Made by a program: the position numbers and the translations under genes
Part shown: positions 1 to 8,479 of the stretch, piece by piece
Numbering within the stretch: the stretch's first letter is position 1
Layout: each line of letters starts with the position of its first letter
The notes under the pieces: generated by a model
What the model was told of the DNA's origin: nothing
Seen by the model: only the letters and a program-made list of their open reading frames with translations
The model's database searches: none
Assembly (NCBI GenBank): GCA_029907345.1
Contig: JARYMB010000001.1
Location: forward strand, 104,792-168,791
Direction of reading: 5' to 3'
From: Methanolinea sp.
GTDB taxonomy: Archaea; Halobacteriota; Methanomicrobia; Methanomicrobiales; Methanospirillaceae
Length of the DNA: 64,000 nucleotides

Positions 1-217
1 CCGGTTTCTTCCGGATATCGTGGCCAAGGACCGTCGCAGTCCCTGCATCCGGTGGGATGACACCGGTGAGCATCCGGGTCGTCGTCGTCTTGCCGGCGCC
101 GTTTGGACCGAGAAACCCGAATATTTCTCCCTCACTGACGGTGAAAGATACACCGTCCACGGCCCTGTTCCGGCCAAAAGTCTTGACCAAATCCTGTGCG
201 CTGATGACCTCTGTCAA
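1..217 (-). CDS. ABC transporter ATP-binding protein, N-terminal part (runs off window)
   Basis: The reverse strand encodes the first 72 residues of an ABC ATPase. They include the N-terminal beta strands ([12 protein letters not shown]), a Walker A motif ([14 protein letters not shown]) and the segment after it ([13 protein letters not shown]). This pattern is typical of drug or ABC-2 type exporters. The start is inferred to be TTG at 217, because an in-frame TGA lies two codons upstream and a GGGTGA ribosome-binding sequence sits just before it. The TTG overlaps the stop of the upstream small ORF (ATTGA), so the two are probably translated together. The rest of the gene, including Walker B and signature motifs, is outside the window. 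Confidence 0.85.
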   Translation of the reverse strand, partial: MTEVISAQDLVKTFGRNRAVDGVSFTVSEGEIFGFLGPNGAGKTTTTRMLTGVIPPDAGTATVLGHDIRKKP

Positions 218-343
218 TTCTCTTCACCCTGCCCGGCCCGTTCCCTGATCCCGGGGACGATCAGGCGTTCCCGGGAAATGATCCCCCGGAGAACGTTCTT
301 TTCAACGGCGGGAAGAAAATCGAATCTCCTCCGGAAGGTTCAT
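214..343 (-). pseudogene. Small ORF with an apparent one-base frameshift between the Cys-rich protein and the ABC ATPase
   Basis: An ATG at 343 overlaps the stop of the upstream gene (TGATG) and opens MNLPEEIRF, then meets a stop after 13 codons. The next frame over is open with protein-like content (LPAVEKNVLRG ... [10 protein letters not shown]) up to a TGA that overlaps the ABC start. Removing one T from the TTTT run (316-319 on the plus strand) joins both halves into a continuous 42-residue product. Either the gene is broken, or the assembly has a homopolymer error. The family is not recognised. Confidence 0.45.
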
Positions 344-519
344 CACTCGCTTCCTTTACTTTTGAGAGATGCAATCCTCCTGTCAAGAGCCTCGATCCTG
401 GCAAGGTACACACTCTTGAGCTCCTCGCATAGCTTAACCTCAACCGGTACATCAGAGGCATTGGGTTGGCAGCACCCCCGCCTTGCATGGTGAATGTCGT
501 GGCAGCACGGTGAGCACAT
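343..519 (-). CDS. Small Cys/His-rich protein (58 aa)
   Basis: This is a 58-residue protein that is too short for usual ORF cut-offs. It starts MCSPCCHDIHHARRGCCQP, giving five Cys and three His in the first 18 residues, followed by a charged, probably helical C-terminal half (KLCEELKSVYLARIEALDRR). GGGAGG lies about nine bases before the ATG. The gene leads an operon with a small ORF and an ABC exporter ATPase, each joined by overlapping stop and start codons. It is transcribed away from an HxlR regulator. The Cys/His cluster suggests metal or redox binding, but this is inference; the family is unknown to me. Confidence 0.6.
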   Translation of the reverse strand: MCSPCCHDIHHARRGCCQPNASDVPVEVKLCEELKSVYLARIEALDRRIASLKSKGSE

Positions 520-555
520 CGGAAAAGTCCTCCCTCGTTCTGTTCAAAGCTATTC

Positions 556-563
556 TTTTTATA
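556..563. promoter_or_regulatory. TATA box that can serve both diverging genes
   Basis: TTTTTATA reads as a TATA box on the plus strand. Its end lies 24 bases before position 587, which leaves a 10-base leader carrying GGGAG ahead of the HxlR start at 597. On the minus strand the same bases (TATAAAAA) place a start site near 532, just ahead of the Cys-rich gene at 519. A regulator bound here could control both sides. Confidence 0.5.
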
Positions 564-596
564 GTATTAAAAAAGGTAAGTTTATGGGAGAATACT

Positions 597-1013
597 ATGT
601 GCACGGATACCGGCACAATATGCATCTGCGGCCTTGGGGGAATCTTCTCCACCATATCCAAGAAATGGGCTCTCCTCATCATTAACAGGCTGGGGATGCG
701 GGGTCGGCTCCGTTTCAGTGACCTCATGGACGAACTCGCCGGTATCAGTCCAAAGACACTTTCTGACACCTTGAAGGAACTCCAGGAAGAGAACCTCGTG
801 GGACGCGAATCGTTCGCCGAGGTCCCGCCCCGCGTGGAGTACTTCCTGACGGAAGAGGGGAAAGGGCTTCGCCAGGCGATTATCCCCCTCCTCGAATGGG
901 CATCCCGGCGGGACAGCGAGAAGGTCAGTTCCTGTACCGTACCGTGCCGGAAAAGTCCCTGTTTTACGAAAAAAGGAAAAGGAAAAGGTGGAACGGGAAC
1001 CGCTTCCGGATAG
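597..1013 (+). CDS. HxlR-family winged-helix transcriptional regulator
   Basis: The protein has 138 residues. It shows the HxlR/MarR-like layout: an N-terminal Cys segment (TICICGLGG), the ISKKWALLIINRL helix, the recognition region (FSDLMDEL...ISPKTLSDTLKELQEENLVGR) and a wing ending in VEYFLTEEGKGL. The start is ATG 597, preceded by GGGAG; a longer reading from 483 lacks support. The C-terminal tail carries three more Cys (SSCTVPCRKSPC) and a basic Gly/Lys run. HxlR proteins often sense thiols or electrophiles through Cys. With an ABC operon on the other side of a shared promoter, a local regulator of export is likely but unproven. Confidence 0.85.
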   Translation: MCTDTGTICICGLGGIFSTISKKWALLIINRLGMRGRLRFSDLMDELAGISPKTLSDTLKELQEENLVGRESFAEVPPRVEYFLTEEGKGLRQAIIPLLEWASRRDSEKVSSCTVPCRKSPCFTKKGKGKGGTGTASG

Positions 1014-1086
1014 AACGGTCCGGCACAGCCAGGAATGTTCACCCTGGAATGCTTGTATTTTTCCCGGGTAGAGAATGGAGCCGGAG

Positions 1087-1158
1087 TGCGCCGACCGGGA
1101 CTCGAACCCGGGTTTAGGCGTTGGCAACGCCTAGTGATAACCACTACACTATCGGCGC
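1087..1158 (-). tRNA. tRNA-Gly (anticodon GCC)
   Basis: The reverse strand folds into a 72-nt cloverleaf. The acceptor stem is GCGCCGA with TCGGCGC, the D-arm is AGTGTAGTGGTTATCACT-like, and the anticodon stem AGGCG/CGCCT encloses loop TTGCCAA. The T-arm is CCGGG TTCGAGT CCCGG and the discriminator base is A. No CCA is encoded and no intron is seen. Confidence 0.95.
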
Positions 1159-1187
1159 AAGTGCTCTCTAGACTACGCGGTACAGCC

Positions 1188-1195
1188 TATTAAGG
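1188..1195 (-). promoter_or_regulatory. TATA box of the tRNA-Gly gene
   Basis: CCTTAATA on the minus strand ends 30 bases before the tRNA 5' end, which fits a start a few bases ahead of the mature tRNA. The remaining bases up to 1417 show no convincing gene. Confidence 0.5.
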
Positions 1196-1417
1196 CTATC
1201 GAGTCGGATGAACCCGTGGAAAATGCACTCCGGTGACATCCGCGTCCCGGTCGACCCTGAAGGCCGATGGAGATGGAAAAAATGCGGGAGGTTTCTCATG
1301 GTCTGCTTTCCAGTAATTTTTCGGTAAAAGAAGGTACCTGGGGCGGATGCATTCATGAGGGCACCGGCAGATTCGATCCCAACACCTTAATGAAAAGCCC
1401 GCTCTACACCTATACTG

Positions 1418-2041
1418 ATGATCCCTCTCCTCGTGGACTTTTCGAAAAAGAAGGTCGCAATATTCGGAGGAGGTGATGTCGGGGCAAGAAAGGCTGCTTT
1501 TTTTGCACGAGAGGGTTCCGTTATTGTCTATTCACGGTCTTTTTCTCCCACCCTCATGGAACTTCCTGTCACACGGGTCACGATCGATCTCGAGGAAATC
1601 ACGGACGAAAAACTCCTGTCGCTCCTCGGGGGTATCTTCTGCGCCGTTGCAGCAACTCCCGATCCAAAGCTCAATAACAGGATCGGGGAGGCATGCAGGA
1701 GAAAGAACATCCTCTTCAATAACGCGGAGGGGGAGCAGGGAGATTTCCTCATTCCGTCTGTCGTCAGGGGAGAGCATTTCATCCTGGCGATCAGCACAGA
1801 AGGAGCGAGTCCTGCCATCCCGCGGTTCATCAGGGAACACCTCGAGGAGACCTTCCCGCACCTGGACAGGATGGTAAGCGTCCAGGAAAGGCTCCGGGCA
1901 TACCTCCGGGAGTGCCAGCCGGACCCGGAGGCACGAAGGGAGATCCTCTGGAACGTCCTGAAAGACAGGGATGTCTGGGCTGCCCTCCAGAAGGGAGAGA
2001 CATATACATGGTCCCTGATCGCAGGGAGGTACCTCGCATGA
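1418..2041 (+). CDS. Precorrin-2 dehydrogenase / sirohydrochlorin synthase (CysG N-terminal, Met8-like)
   Basis: This 207-residue NAD-dependent enzyme oxidises precorrin-2 to sirohydrochlorin, the branch point for siroheme, F430 and cobalamin. The N-terminus has a Rossmann motif (VAIFGGGDVGARKAAFF), then AAATPDPKLNNRIGEACR, NAEGEQGDFLIPSVV and the STEGASPAIPRFIREHLE segment typical of the family. No C-terminal methyltransferase domain is present; that activity is the separate cobA in this operon. A TATA-like CTTAATGA at 1386-1393 ends 24-25 bases before the ATG and no ribosome-binding site is visible, so the message is probably leaderless. The stop overlaps the start of hemA. Confidence 0.92.
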   Translation: MIPLLVDFSKKKVAIFGGGDVGARKAAFFAREGSVIVYSRSFSPTLMELPVTRVTIDLEEITDEKLLSLLGGIFCAVAATPDPKLNNRIGEACRRKNILFNNAEGEQGDFLIPSVVRGEHFILAISTEGASPAIPRFIREHLEETFPHLDRMVSVQERLRAYLRECQPDPEARREILWNVLKDRDVWAALQKGETYTWSLIAGRYLA

Positions 2042-3324
2042 GGGTGCAGGAGGAGACGTCCCTGCAGGTCCCGGTTGCTGTCGCCGGTGTCAGCCACCAC
2101 ACGGCCACGGCAGACGTCCTCGAAAAGATGCGTTTTCCCGACGAAAAAGCGTTCCTGGAAGAGGCAAGGGAGAGGTTCAGGGGTATTATCCTCCTCCAGA
2201 CCTGCAACCGCGTTGAGGTCCTCGTCCATGGCGACCCGCAAAACCTCTCTTTGCTCCTTGAAAATGCAGGATGGAAGGAATACAACCTGTTCTCGGGCAA
2301 CGATGCCCTCCGCCATCTCCTCGAACTCGCCTGCGGGATCGACTCGATGATCGTCGGAGAAGACCAGATCCTGGGCCAGATGAAATCGGCCCTCATGCAG
2401 GCGATGGAGGCCGGATGCACAAGTCCCATCCTCGAACTCTGCATCAATAAGGCAGTACATGCCGGGACAGAGGCACGGAGGAGGACCCGGATCAACCGTG
2501 GAGCGGTATCCGTCGGCTCTGCAGCGGTCTGGCTTGCCGAAGAAAGGCTTGGAACACTGGAGGGAAAACACATCCTCGTCATCGGCTCCGGTGAGATGGG
2601 AAGCCTGGTTGCCCGGGCACTGGCCCAAAAGAACCTCACGGCAATCTACGTTGCCAACCGGACGTATTCGAGAGCTAAGACCCTTGCCGAAAAGATAGGG
2701 GGCAGGGCGATCAGGTTCGAGGATCTCTCCCGTTACATGATCCTCTCGGACGTGGTCATCTCGTGCACGTCGGCACCCCACCCTGTGATCCATTGTGACC
2801 AGCTCGAGCGGGTCATGGCCGCACGGTGCTGGCCCCAGGAGACCAGGCCACGCCCCCTCATCATCATCGACATCGCCCAGCCAAGGGACGTGGAAGAGGG
2901 CGCCGGGGATATACGGGGAGTGTCCCTCTTTTCCATCGACGATCTCCGCGAGGTCAACGAAAGGACAATGGATTCACGGAGGGCGGAGGCCGCGAAGGTG
3001 AGGGAGTTCATCGACGGGGAACTTGTCCGGTTCGTCCGGCTCCTCAACAGCCATGCCGCCGACGACGTACTGGCCACGCTCCACACCTGGGCGGAGGCAA
3101 TCCGGGTGCGGGAAAGGGACCGGGCAATCGCCCGCTTGGGCAATCCCGATGAACGCACGTGCGGGATAGTTGACGATCTCTCCCGGGTCCTTGCCAGAAA
3201 ACTCCTCTCGGATGCCACCATGTCCATCAGGCTGTGTGCAGAGGAGGGCGACCTTGACCGGGCAGAGGCCCTCGTCGCTGCAATCGTCAGAGGTGAAAAA
3301 CCATGTTCCCGAAAAGAAGAATGA
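2038..3324 (+). CDS. hemA: Glutamyl-tRNA reductase
   Basis: This 428-residue enzyme reduces glutamyl-tRNA to glutamate-1-semialdehyde with NADPH, the first step of C5 tetrapyrrole synthesis. Seen are the N-terminal GVSHHTA, the catalytic Cys in LLQTCNRVEV, GIDSMIVGEDQILGQ, the NADPH fold LVIGSGEMGSLVARAL with VANRTYSRA, and the helical C-terminal dimerisation domain. The start is ATG 2038, overlapping the upstream stop (GCATGA). The open frame reaches back to 1912, but that part lies inside the previous gene. The product goes to HemL, which is encoded two genes downstream. Confidence 0.95.
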   Translation: MRVQEETSLQVPVAVAGVSHHTATADVLEKMRFPDEKAFLEEARERFRGIILLQTCNRVEVLVHGDPQNLSLLLENAGWKEYNLFSGNDALRHLLELACGIDSMIVGEDQILGQMKSALMQAMEAGCTSPILELCINKAVHAGTEARRRTRINRGAVSVGSAAVWLAEERLGTLEGKHILVIGSGEMGSLVARALAQKNLTAIYVANRTYSRAKTLAEKIGGRAIRFEDLSRYMILSDVVISCTSAPHPVIHCDQLERVMAARCWPQETRPRPLIIIDIAQPRDVEEGAGDIRGVSLFSIDDLREVNERTMDSRRAEAAKVREFIDGELVRFVRLLNSHAADDVLATLHTWAEAIRVRERDRAIARLGNPDERTCGIVDDLSRVLARKLLSDATMSIRLCAEEGDLDRAEALVAAIVRGEKPCSRKEE

Positions 3325-4283
3325 GAAGGCTGCGTGCACGGGTCCTACGGCCGCTGCTCTCGGAGACTGCCCTCGCAAAGAGCGACCTTGTTGCACCTGT
3401 TTTCATTGACGAGACTGCGCAGAAACAAAAGTCCATTGCATCGATGCCGGGCCAGTTCCGGTATCCCCTGGCCGAAGCAGGAGGGGTTGCCCGTGACCTG
3501 TGGGATGCCGGTATCCGGGCCATCCTCCTCTTTGGAATCCCGCGGAAAAAGGATGAGCAGGCCTCGGGTGCCTTCGATCCCAACGGTATCGTCCAGAGAG
3601 CGATCAGGGCCGTCAAGAAGGAAGTCCCGGAAATGGTCGTCATCACCGATGTGTGCGCCTGCGAATACACGGATCACGGCCACTGCGGTATCGTGGGAGT
3701 CACCCGCTACGGTCCCGATCTCCTCAATGACCCTTCCCTTGACCTGATGGACAGGATCGCTCTCTCGCATGCAGAGAGCGGCGCAGACATCGTTGCACCG
3801 TCGTGCATGCTGGACGGGGTCGTCCAGTCGATCCGGGCAGCCCTCGATCGCGAGGGCCACACCGATGTTGCTATCATGTCCTATTCCACCAAGTTCGCAA
3901 GTGCCCTTTATGGTCCGTTCCGGGATGCTGCAGACAGCGGTTTTTGTTTCGGAGACAGGTCGACGTACCAGGTTCCTCCCGGAAACTCCCGCGAGGCAAT
4001 CCTTGAGTCGATTCTCGACTTCGACGAGGGTGCTGACATCCTCATGGTCAAGCCGGCCGGTTTTTACCTCGACATTCTCGCCGAGGTCAGGACGCTGGGA
4101 ATTCCCGTCGCGGCATTCCAGGTCAGTGGCGAATATGCCATGATCAAGGCTGCCGCTGCCCGGGGCTGGCTCGACGAGAAGAACGTCGCACTGGAGACCC
4201 TGACCTGCATCAGGCGGGCCGGGGCAGACCTCATCATCACGTATTTTGCACGAGACGTGGCACGGTGGCTCGATGAAGAGTAG
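3303..4283 (+). CDS. hemB: Delta-aminolevulinic acid dehydratase (porphobilinogen synthase)
   Basis: This 326-residue enzyme condenses two aminolevulinate molecules to porphobilinogen. Motifs seen: N-terminal [10 protein letters not shown], the zinc-binding cysteine cluster [15 protein letters not shown], the first active-site lysine in [17 protein letters not shown] and the Schiff-base lysine in [11 protein letters not shown]. The three metal cysteines point to a zinc-dependent form. The start at 3303 keeps the conserved N-terminus and has GAGGTG upstream; it overlaps the end of hemA by 22 bases. A later ATG at 3321 is possible but would cut the conserved FPxxR segment. Confidence 0.95.
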   Translation: MFPKRRMRRLRARVLRPLLSETALAKSDLVAPVFIDETAQKQKSIASMPGQFRYPLAEAGGVARDLWDAGIRAILLFGIPRKKDEQASGAFDPNGIVQRAIRAVKKEVPEMVVITDVCACEYTDHGHCGIVGVTRYGPDLLNDPSLDLMDRIALSHAESGADIVAPSCMLDGVVQSIRAALDREGHTDVAIMSYSTKFASALYGPFRDAADSGFCFGDRSTYQVPPGNSREAILESILDFDEGADILMVKPAGFYLDILAEVRTLGIPVAAFQVSGEYAMIKAAAARGWLDEKNVALETLTCIRRAGADLIITYFARDVARWLDEE

Positions 4284-5517
4284 TGACTATTTCGCACGGG
4301 CACGCACCCTGATCCCGGGGGGCGTGAGCAGCCCGGTCCGGGCGATCGCCCCGTACCCTTTCTACACGCGGCGTGCTCAGGGATCGCGGCTGTACACCGT
4401 CGATGACCAGGAACTCATCGACTGCTGCATGGGATACGGCCCGCTCCTCCTGGGCCATGCGCATCCGGAAATCAGTGCTGCCATAAAAAGGCAGATCGGG
4501 GACGGGTGGCTGTACGGGACCCCCACTCCCCCCGAGGTCAGATTTGCAGAAATGCTCTGCCGGGACCATCCCGGTATGGATATGGTCAGGTTCGTCTCGA
4601 GCGGATCAGAAGCCACGATGGCTGCAATCCGGCTGGCACGCGGATTTTCGGGGAAAAAGGATATCGTCAAGGTCGAGGGAGGGTTCCACGGCGCCCACGA
4701 TGCTGTCCTCGTGAAGGCCGGATCCGGCGCAACAACTCTTGGCATCCCTGACTCTGCAGGTGTCCTGCCCGATGTCGCTTCCCACACGCTCCAGGTACCT
4801 TACAACGATCCTGATGCTCTGGAAGCCCTGCTCTCCCGCCACAAAGACGTTGCAGCGTTCATCATCGAACCGGTGATGGGAAACATCGGTCCCATTCTCC
4901 CGGAGGACGGGTACCTGCAGGATGTGAGAGAGATCACGCGGGCACATGACGTGCTCCTGATCTTCGACGAGGTCATCTGCGGTTACAGGGTTGGTATCGG
5001 GGGGGCACAGAAACAATGGGGCGTTGTCCCGGACATCACCACGCTCGGCAAGATCATCGGCGGGGGTCTTCCCATCGGTGCCTTCGGGGGCAGGAATGAG
5101 ATCATGGAGATGATCGCACCGCAGGGCCCGGTCTACAATGCAGGGACATTCTCCGGAAATCCCCTCTCCCTCGCTGCAGGGATCGCAACAGTGGAATGGA
5201 TTTGCGATCACCCGGAACTCTACCGCGATCTCGCGGAGAAGACGCGGGCAATAAGTGAATCTGTCTCCGATACCGGCCGGGGATCCTTTGTCTGCCTCGG
5301 TTCGATGTTCCAGCTCTTCTTCAGGGAAGCCGGACCGCGCAACTACAGGGAGGCAAAAGAGTGCGATACGGGAGCCTTCAGACAGTTCTGGAAGAAGATG
5401 CTTGCATCCGGGATATTCCTGCCGCCCTCCCAGTTCGAGACCAACTTCCTCTCCGTGGCACACACGGACGGGGACGTGGAGACTATCAGCACGGCATACA
5501 GGCAATGTCTCTCCTGA
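4273..5517 (+). CDS. hemL: Glutamate-1-semialdehyde 2,1-aminomutase
   Basis: This 414-residue PLP enzyme converts glutamate-1-semialdehyde to 5-aminolevulinate. It shows the family opening ([15 protein letters not shown]), the glycine/serine PLP region ([17 protein letters not shown]), the [11 protein letters not shown] aspartate strand and the PLP lysine in [18 protein letters not shown]. Its start overlaps the end of hemB by 11 bases and its end overlaps hemC by 13, so the hem genes form one translationally coupled operon. In pathway order it acts between HemA and HemB. Confidence 0.95.
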   Translation: MKSSDYFARARTLIPGGVSSPVRAIAPYPFYTRRAQGSRLYTVDDQELIDCCMGYGPLLLGHAHPEISAAIKRQIGDGWLYGTPTPPEVRFAEMLCRDHPGMDMVRFVSSGSEATMAAIRLARGFSGKKDIVKVEGGFHGAHDAVLVKAGSGATTLGIPDSAGVLPDVASHTLQVPYNDPDALEALLSRHKDVAAFIIEPVMGNIGPILPEDGYLQDVREITRAHDVLLIFDEVICGYRVGIGGAQKQWGVVPDITTLGKIIGGGLPIGAFGGRNEIMEMIAPQGPVYNAGTFSGNPLSLAAGIATVEWICDHPELYRDLAEKTRAISESVSDTGRGSFVCLGSMFQLFFREAGPRNYREAKECDTGAFRQFWKKMLASGIFLPPSQFETNFLSVAHTDGDVETISTAYRQCLS

Positions 5518-6389
5518 TTGGAACCCGCGGAAGCGCCCTTGCACTCGCCCAGGCGGACAGGGTGATTGCTCTCCTGGAAAGGAACGGAATAGAGGCAGAA
5601 AAGGTGGTCATCTCGACCCTCGGCGACACCGTGACCGGGGTGCCCCTCCACGAGATTGGCGGACAGGGTGTGTTTGTCCGGGCACTGGATGATGCACTCC
5701 TGCAGGGCGGGATCGATGCTGCCGTCCACAGCGCAAAGGATATCCCGGCAGGGAGGCCGGAAGGCCTGGTCACGTGTGCTGTCTTAGAGCGCGACTCTCC
5801 TGCCGATTTCATGGTCCATACCATCCCTTTCCCGGAGATACGGGTTGTCGGGACTTCCAGCACGCGCCGGAAGGCACAGCTTCTCAGGCATTACCCGTAC
5901 CTCGAGATCCATCCCCTGAGGGGAAACGTCGACACCCGCCTGCGCAAGCTGAAGGAGGGGCAGTTCGATGCCATCGTCCTTGCCGAGGCAGGCCTCCAGC
6001 GGCTGGGGCTCACCCTTCCCGGCACCCGCCTCTCCCCCGAGACGTTCGTTCCGTCGCCCAACCAGGGGACAATCGCTGTGGTGAGCAGGGAGGGGGAGAC
6101 TGCCAAAATGCTCGCCGATGCCCTCGACCATCCCCCGACACGGCGTGACATCGGTCTTGAGAGGACTGCGATGGAGGAGATAGGGGGTGGCTGTTTCACC
6201 CCGCTCGGGATATACTGCGACAGGGGCCACCTGCACGCAGAAGTCCTGTCCCTTGCGGGAGAGAGGTCGGTCAGGAGGGACTGCAGGTGTGCAGACGAGA
6301 GGTCCGCCCGTGACCTTGCCAGGCAACTGAAGGCAGAGGCCGCACCTCTCATCAGGGAAGCATATGCAAAACTGGGGCTGAAGGAATGA
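5505..6389 (+). CDS. hemC: Porphobilinogen deaminase (hydroxymethylbilane synthase)
   Basis: This 294-residue enzyme polymerises four porphobilinogens into hydroxymethylbilane. Motifs include the N-terminal [49 protein letters not shown] and the dipyrromethane-cofactor cysteine in [11 protein letters not shown]. The start is ATG 5505 inside the end of hemL; an in-frame upstream extension to 5361 would lie wholly within hemL and is discarded. It ends with an ATGA overlap into cobA. The product needs uroporphyrinogen-III synthase (HemD) next, but no hemD is visible here. Confidence 0.95.
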   Translation: MSLLIGTRGSALALAQADRVIALLERNGIEAEKVVISTLGDTVTGVPLHEIGGQGVFVRALDDALLQGGIDAAVHSAKDIPAGRPEGLVTCAVLERDSPADFMVHTIPFPEIRVVGTSSTRRKAQLLRHYPYLEIHPLRGNVDTRLRKLKEGQFDAIVLAEAGLQRLGLTLPGTRLSPETFVPSPNQGTIAVVSREGETAKMLADALDHPPTRRDIGLERTAMEEIGGGCFTPLGIYCDRGHLHAEVLSLAGERSVRRDCRCADERSARDLARQLKAEAAPLIREAYAKLGLKE

Positions 6390-7138
6390 AGGGGAAGGTT
6401 TATCTCGTTGGTTCAGGTCCGGGCGGAAAGGCATTGCTCACGCTCCGGGCGCAACAGCTGCTGGAGGAGGCGGACGTCATCCTCTATGACCAGCTCCCGG
6501 GCCCGGAGATCCTTGCCGGTCTCCCGGAGCGTGCAGAAAAGATTGACTGTGGCAAGTTCGGGAGTCAGCACACCCTCGAGCAGGATGAGATCGAAGAGAT
6601 CATGGTCGCACGTGCACTCGAAGGGAAGAAGGTCATTCGCCTCAAGGGAGGTGACCCGTTCCTGTTCGGAAGGGGCGGGGAGGAACTCGAGGCCCTTCGG
6701 GAACGGGGAATTCCTGTCGAACTCGTCCCCGGGATCACCAGTGCAATCGCAGTCCCTGGTGCTGTGGGTATCCCCGTGACGCACAGGAAATATGCATCAT
6801 CAGTGACGATCCTGACCGGTCACGAGGACCCGGAAAAGGAAGGATCTGCCATTGACTGGGAGAACCTTGCAGGGAACAGGGGCACCCTCGTCATCCTCAT
6901 GGGGGTTAGGAATCTTCCCGCGATCGCGGAAAACCTCGTCTCGCACGGGAGGGACCCGGGCACACCGGTTGCCATCATCGAAAGGGGGATGAGACCCGAC
7001 CAGAGGGTCACCACCGGGACCCTTGCGACCATTGCAGGGATCGCACGCGAACGCCGGGTGAAGCCCCCGGCAGTCATCGTCATCGGTGACGTTGTCAGGC
7101 TTTACAGGGAGGGCGAACCCGGGCTTGTCCCGTTATGA
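6386..7138 (+). CDS. cobA: Uroporphyrinogen-III C-methyltransferase
   Basis: This 250-residue SAM-dependent methylase converts uroporphyrinogen III to precorrin-2. It has the typical tetrapyrrole methylase motifs: KVYLVGSGPGGKALLTLRA, DVILYDQL, RLKGGDPFLFGRGGEE, VPGITSAIAVP and PVTHR. It is a stand-alone enzyme, with no fused HemD or CysG domain. It is the last gene of the hem operon; the cognate oxidase is the first gene at 1418. Confidence 0.95.
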   Translation: MKGKVYLVGSGPGGKALLTLRAQQLLEEADVILYDQLPGPEILAGLPERAEKIDCGKFGSQHTLEQDEIEEIMVARALEGKKVIRLKGGDPFLFGRGGEELEALRERGIPVELVPGITSAIAVPGAVGIPVTHRKYASSVTILTGHEDPEKEGSAIDWENLAGNRGTLVILMGVRNLPAIAENLVSHGRDPGTPVAIIERGMRPDQRVTTGTLATIAGIARERRVKPPAVIVIGDVVRLYREGEPGLVPL

Positions 7139-7297
7139 CCGCAAAATCCTTTCCGGAACGGAGTGGAACCCCAAAGAGATACCTGTGAATGCGGGACGCG
7201 TACCTCCCTGACGGGAGCCAAACAGCCCTCCCGGGAGTTATACCGGGAAAATATGGTTTCCACTCTCCTCCATCGACCTTTTTTTCATCGCAATTTC

Positions 7298-7306
7298 GAA
7301 AATACA
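7298..7306 (+). promoter_or_regulatory. Likely TATA box of the cbi operon
   Basis: GAAAATACAA lies in an AT-rich stretch (about 7290-7325) of the 210-base gap after cobA. A start site about 24 bases on would leave a short leader carrying GGTAGGTGA (7335-7342) before the cbiT ATG. No cobalamin riboswitch-like structure was seen. Confidence 0.4.
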
Positions 7307-7348
7307 AGAGTTAATAGTTTTCAAGGAGTAACTGGTAGGTGACTGCTG

Positions 7349-7879
7349 ATGGGTCTTTCCGGTGGACCGACGAAGGACGAGGTGATGGCTGTGGCACTCG
7401 CCAAGCTCGACCTGCAGCCAGGCGACCGTTTCATGGATATCGGCTGCGGGACCGGGAAGATCGCGATACATGCAGCCCGGCAGGTCGCGAGCGTGTACGC
7501 AATTGACAAAAGGAAGGAGGCGATCGAGTACGCGAGGAGAGAGGCGGAAGGTGCAGGTGTGACAAATATCGAGTTTTTGGAAGGAAACGCAGCAGACCTG
7601 CTACCCGGTCTCCCCCGGGCTGACGCAGCTTTTATCGGTGGTTCGGGGGACTTGGACCGCGTCCTTTCCCTTCTTGCCGGGTCGAAAGTCCGTTCCATCG
7701 TTGTCAATGCGGTGAAGATCGATACCGTCGCTGCTGCCATCTCGCTCATGCGGGAACTCGGAATCTTCCGGGAAGCCGTCCTCGTCCAGGTCTCGCACGC
7801 AAACCCGGTTGGAACCGGCTACATGTGGAAGCCGGCTCACCCGGTGGCCGTCATCGTCGGGGGGACAGCACCATGCTGA
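7349..7879 (+). CDS. cbiT: Cobalt-precorrin-6B C15-methyltransferase (decarboxylating)
   Basis: This 176-residue Rossmann methyltransferase adds the C15 methyl group and removes the C12 acetate carboxyl in anaerobic corrin synthesis. Motifs: N-terminal GLSGGPTKDEVMAVAL, SAM site MDIGCGTGKIAIHAA, YAIDKRKEAIEYAR, and the FIGGSGDLDRVL strand. GGTGA lies seven bases before the ATG. It starts the cbi operon and overlaps cbiL by seven bases. CbiE, its usual partner (fused as CobL in aerobic bacteria), is the last gene of the same operon. Confidence 0.93.
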   Translation: MGLSGGPTKDEVMAVALAKLDLQPGDRFMDIGCGTGKIAIHAARQVASVYAIDKRKEAIEYARREAEGAGVTNIEFLEGNAADLLPGLPRADAAFIGGSGDLDRVLSLLAGSKVRSIVVNAVKIDTVAAAISLMRELGIFREAVLVQVSHANPVGTGYMWKPAHPVAVIVGGTAPC

Positions 7880-8478
7880 TCGGTCTTGGCCTCGGCCCCG
7901 GGGACCCCGAGCTCATGACCCTCCGGGCAGTCCGTCTCCTCCGGGAGGCAGATGCCGTGTACGTCCCCGGCAGGCTCGCCCACGCACTCGTCTCGTCCTA
8001 CAGGGATGCCGAGATACTCGACTTCCCGATGACGGAGGATCCTGCACAGATACGACTCTGTATGGAACGGAACGCGGAGAAGATAGCCCCTGTTGCATCG
8101 GCCGGGACCGCCGTGCTTGCTCTCATCGGCGATCCGAACTTCTTTTCCACTTTCACGCGGCTCTGCCAGGTCATGGAGGAGAAGTACCCTTCGATAGTGT
8201 GCCGGACAGAACCGGGAATCAGCGCCATAACGGCATTCGCATCGGTGGCCGGCGTATCGCTCTCAGGGGGATTCTGCGTCTCTGATGGATCGGAACAGCG
8301 GTACAGGGTCCTGCTCAAGGTCCGCAGACCGCGGGAGGTTGCATCTGCCCTCGGGAAGGAGGGGTTCAGGAGGTTCGTCCTCGTCGAGAAAATGTACCTC
8401 CCCAATATGCACGTATACCGGGACGGGGATCTCCCCGAGACCTGTGATTACTTAAGCGTCCTCTACGCGGAGCGGTGA
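7873..8478 (+). CDS. cbiL: Cobalt-precorrin-2 C20-methyltransferase
   Basis: This 201-residue tetrapyrrole methylase has MLIGLGLGPGDPELMTLRAVRLL, DAVYVPGR, LALIGDPNFFSTF and the EPGISAI turn. It adds the C20 methyl group to cobalt-precorrin-2. The start is ATG 7873, overlapping the end of cbiT. At 201 residues it is somewhat shorter than typical CbiL (about 230), but no motif is missing. The gene ends one base before cbiF. Confidence 0.9.
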   Translation: MLIGLGLGPGDPELMTLRAVRLLREADAVYVPGRLAHALVSSYRDAEILDFPMTEDPAQIRLCMERNAEKIAPVASAGTAVLALIGDPNFFSTFTRLCQVMEEKYPSIVCRTEPGISAITAFASVAGVSLSGGFCVSDGSEQRYRVLLKVRRPREVASALGKEGFRRFVLVEKMYLPNMHVYRDGDLPETCDYLSVLYAER

Positions 8479-8479
8479 G

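Noticed and set aside
1267..1476. 69-codon plus-strand frame between the tRNA and siroheme synthase
   Set aside because: It overlaps the start of a well-supported gene in another frame and contains that gene's TATA box; no family features.
1528..2793. 421-codon minus-strand frame across siroheme synthase and hemA
   Set aside because: It is antisense to two clear enzymes with intact motifs and shows no domain of its own.
7139..7348. Cobalamin riboswitch ahead of cbiT
   Set aside because: No B12-box-like or long structured leader is visible, and such riboswitches are not expected in this lineage. The AT-rich part fits a plain promoter.
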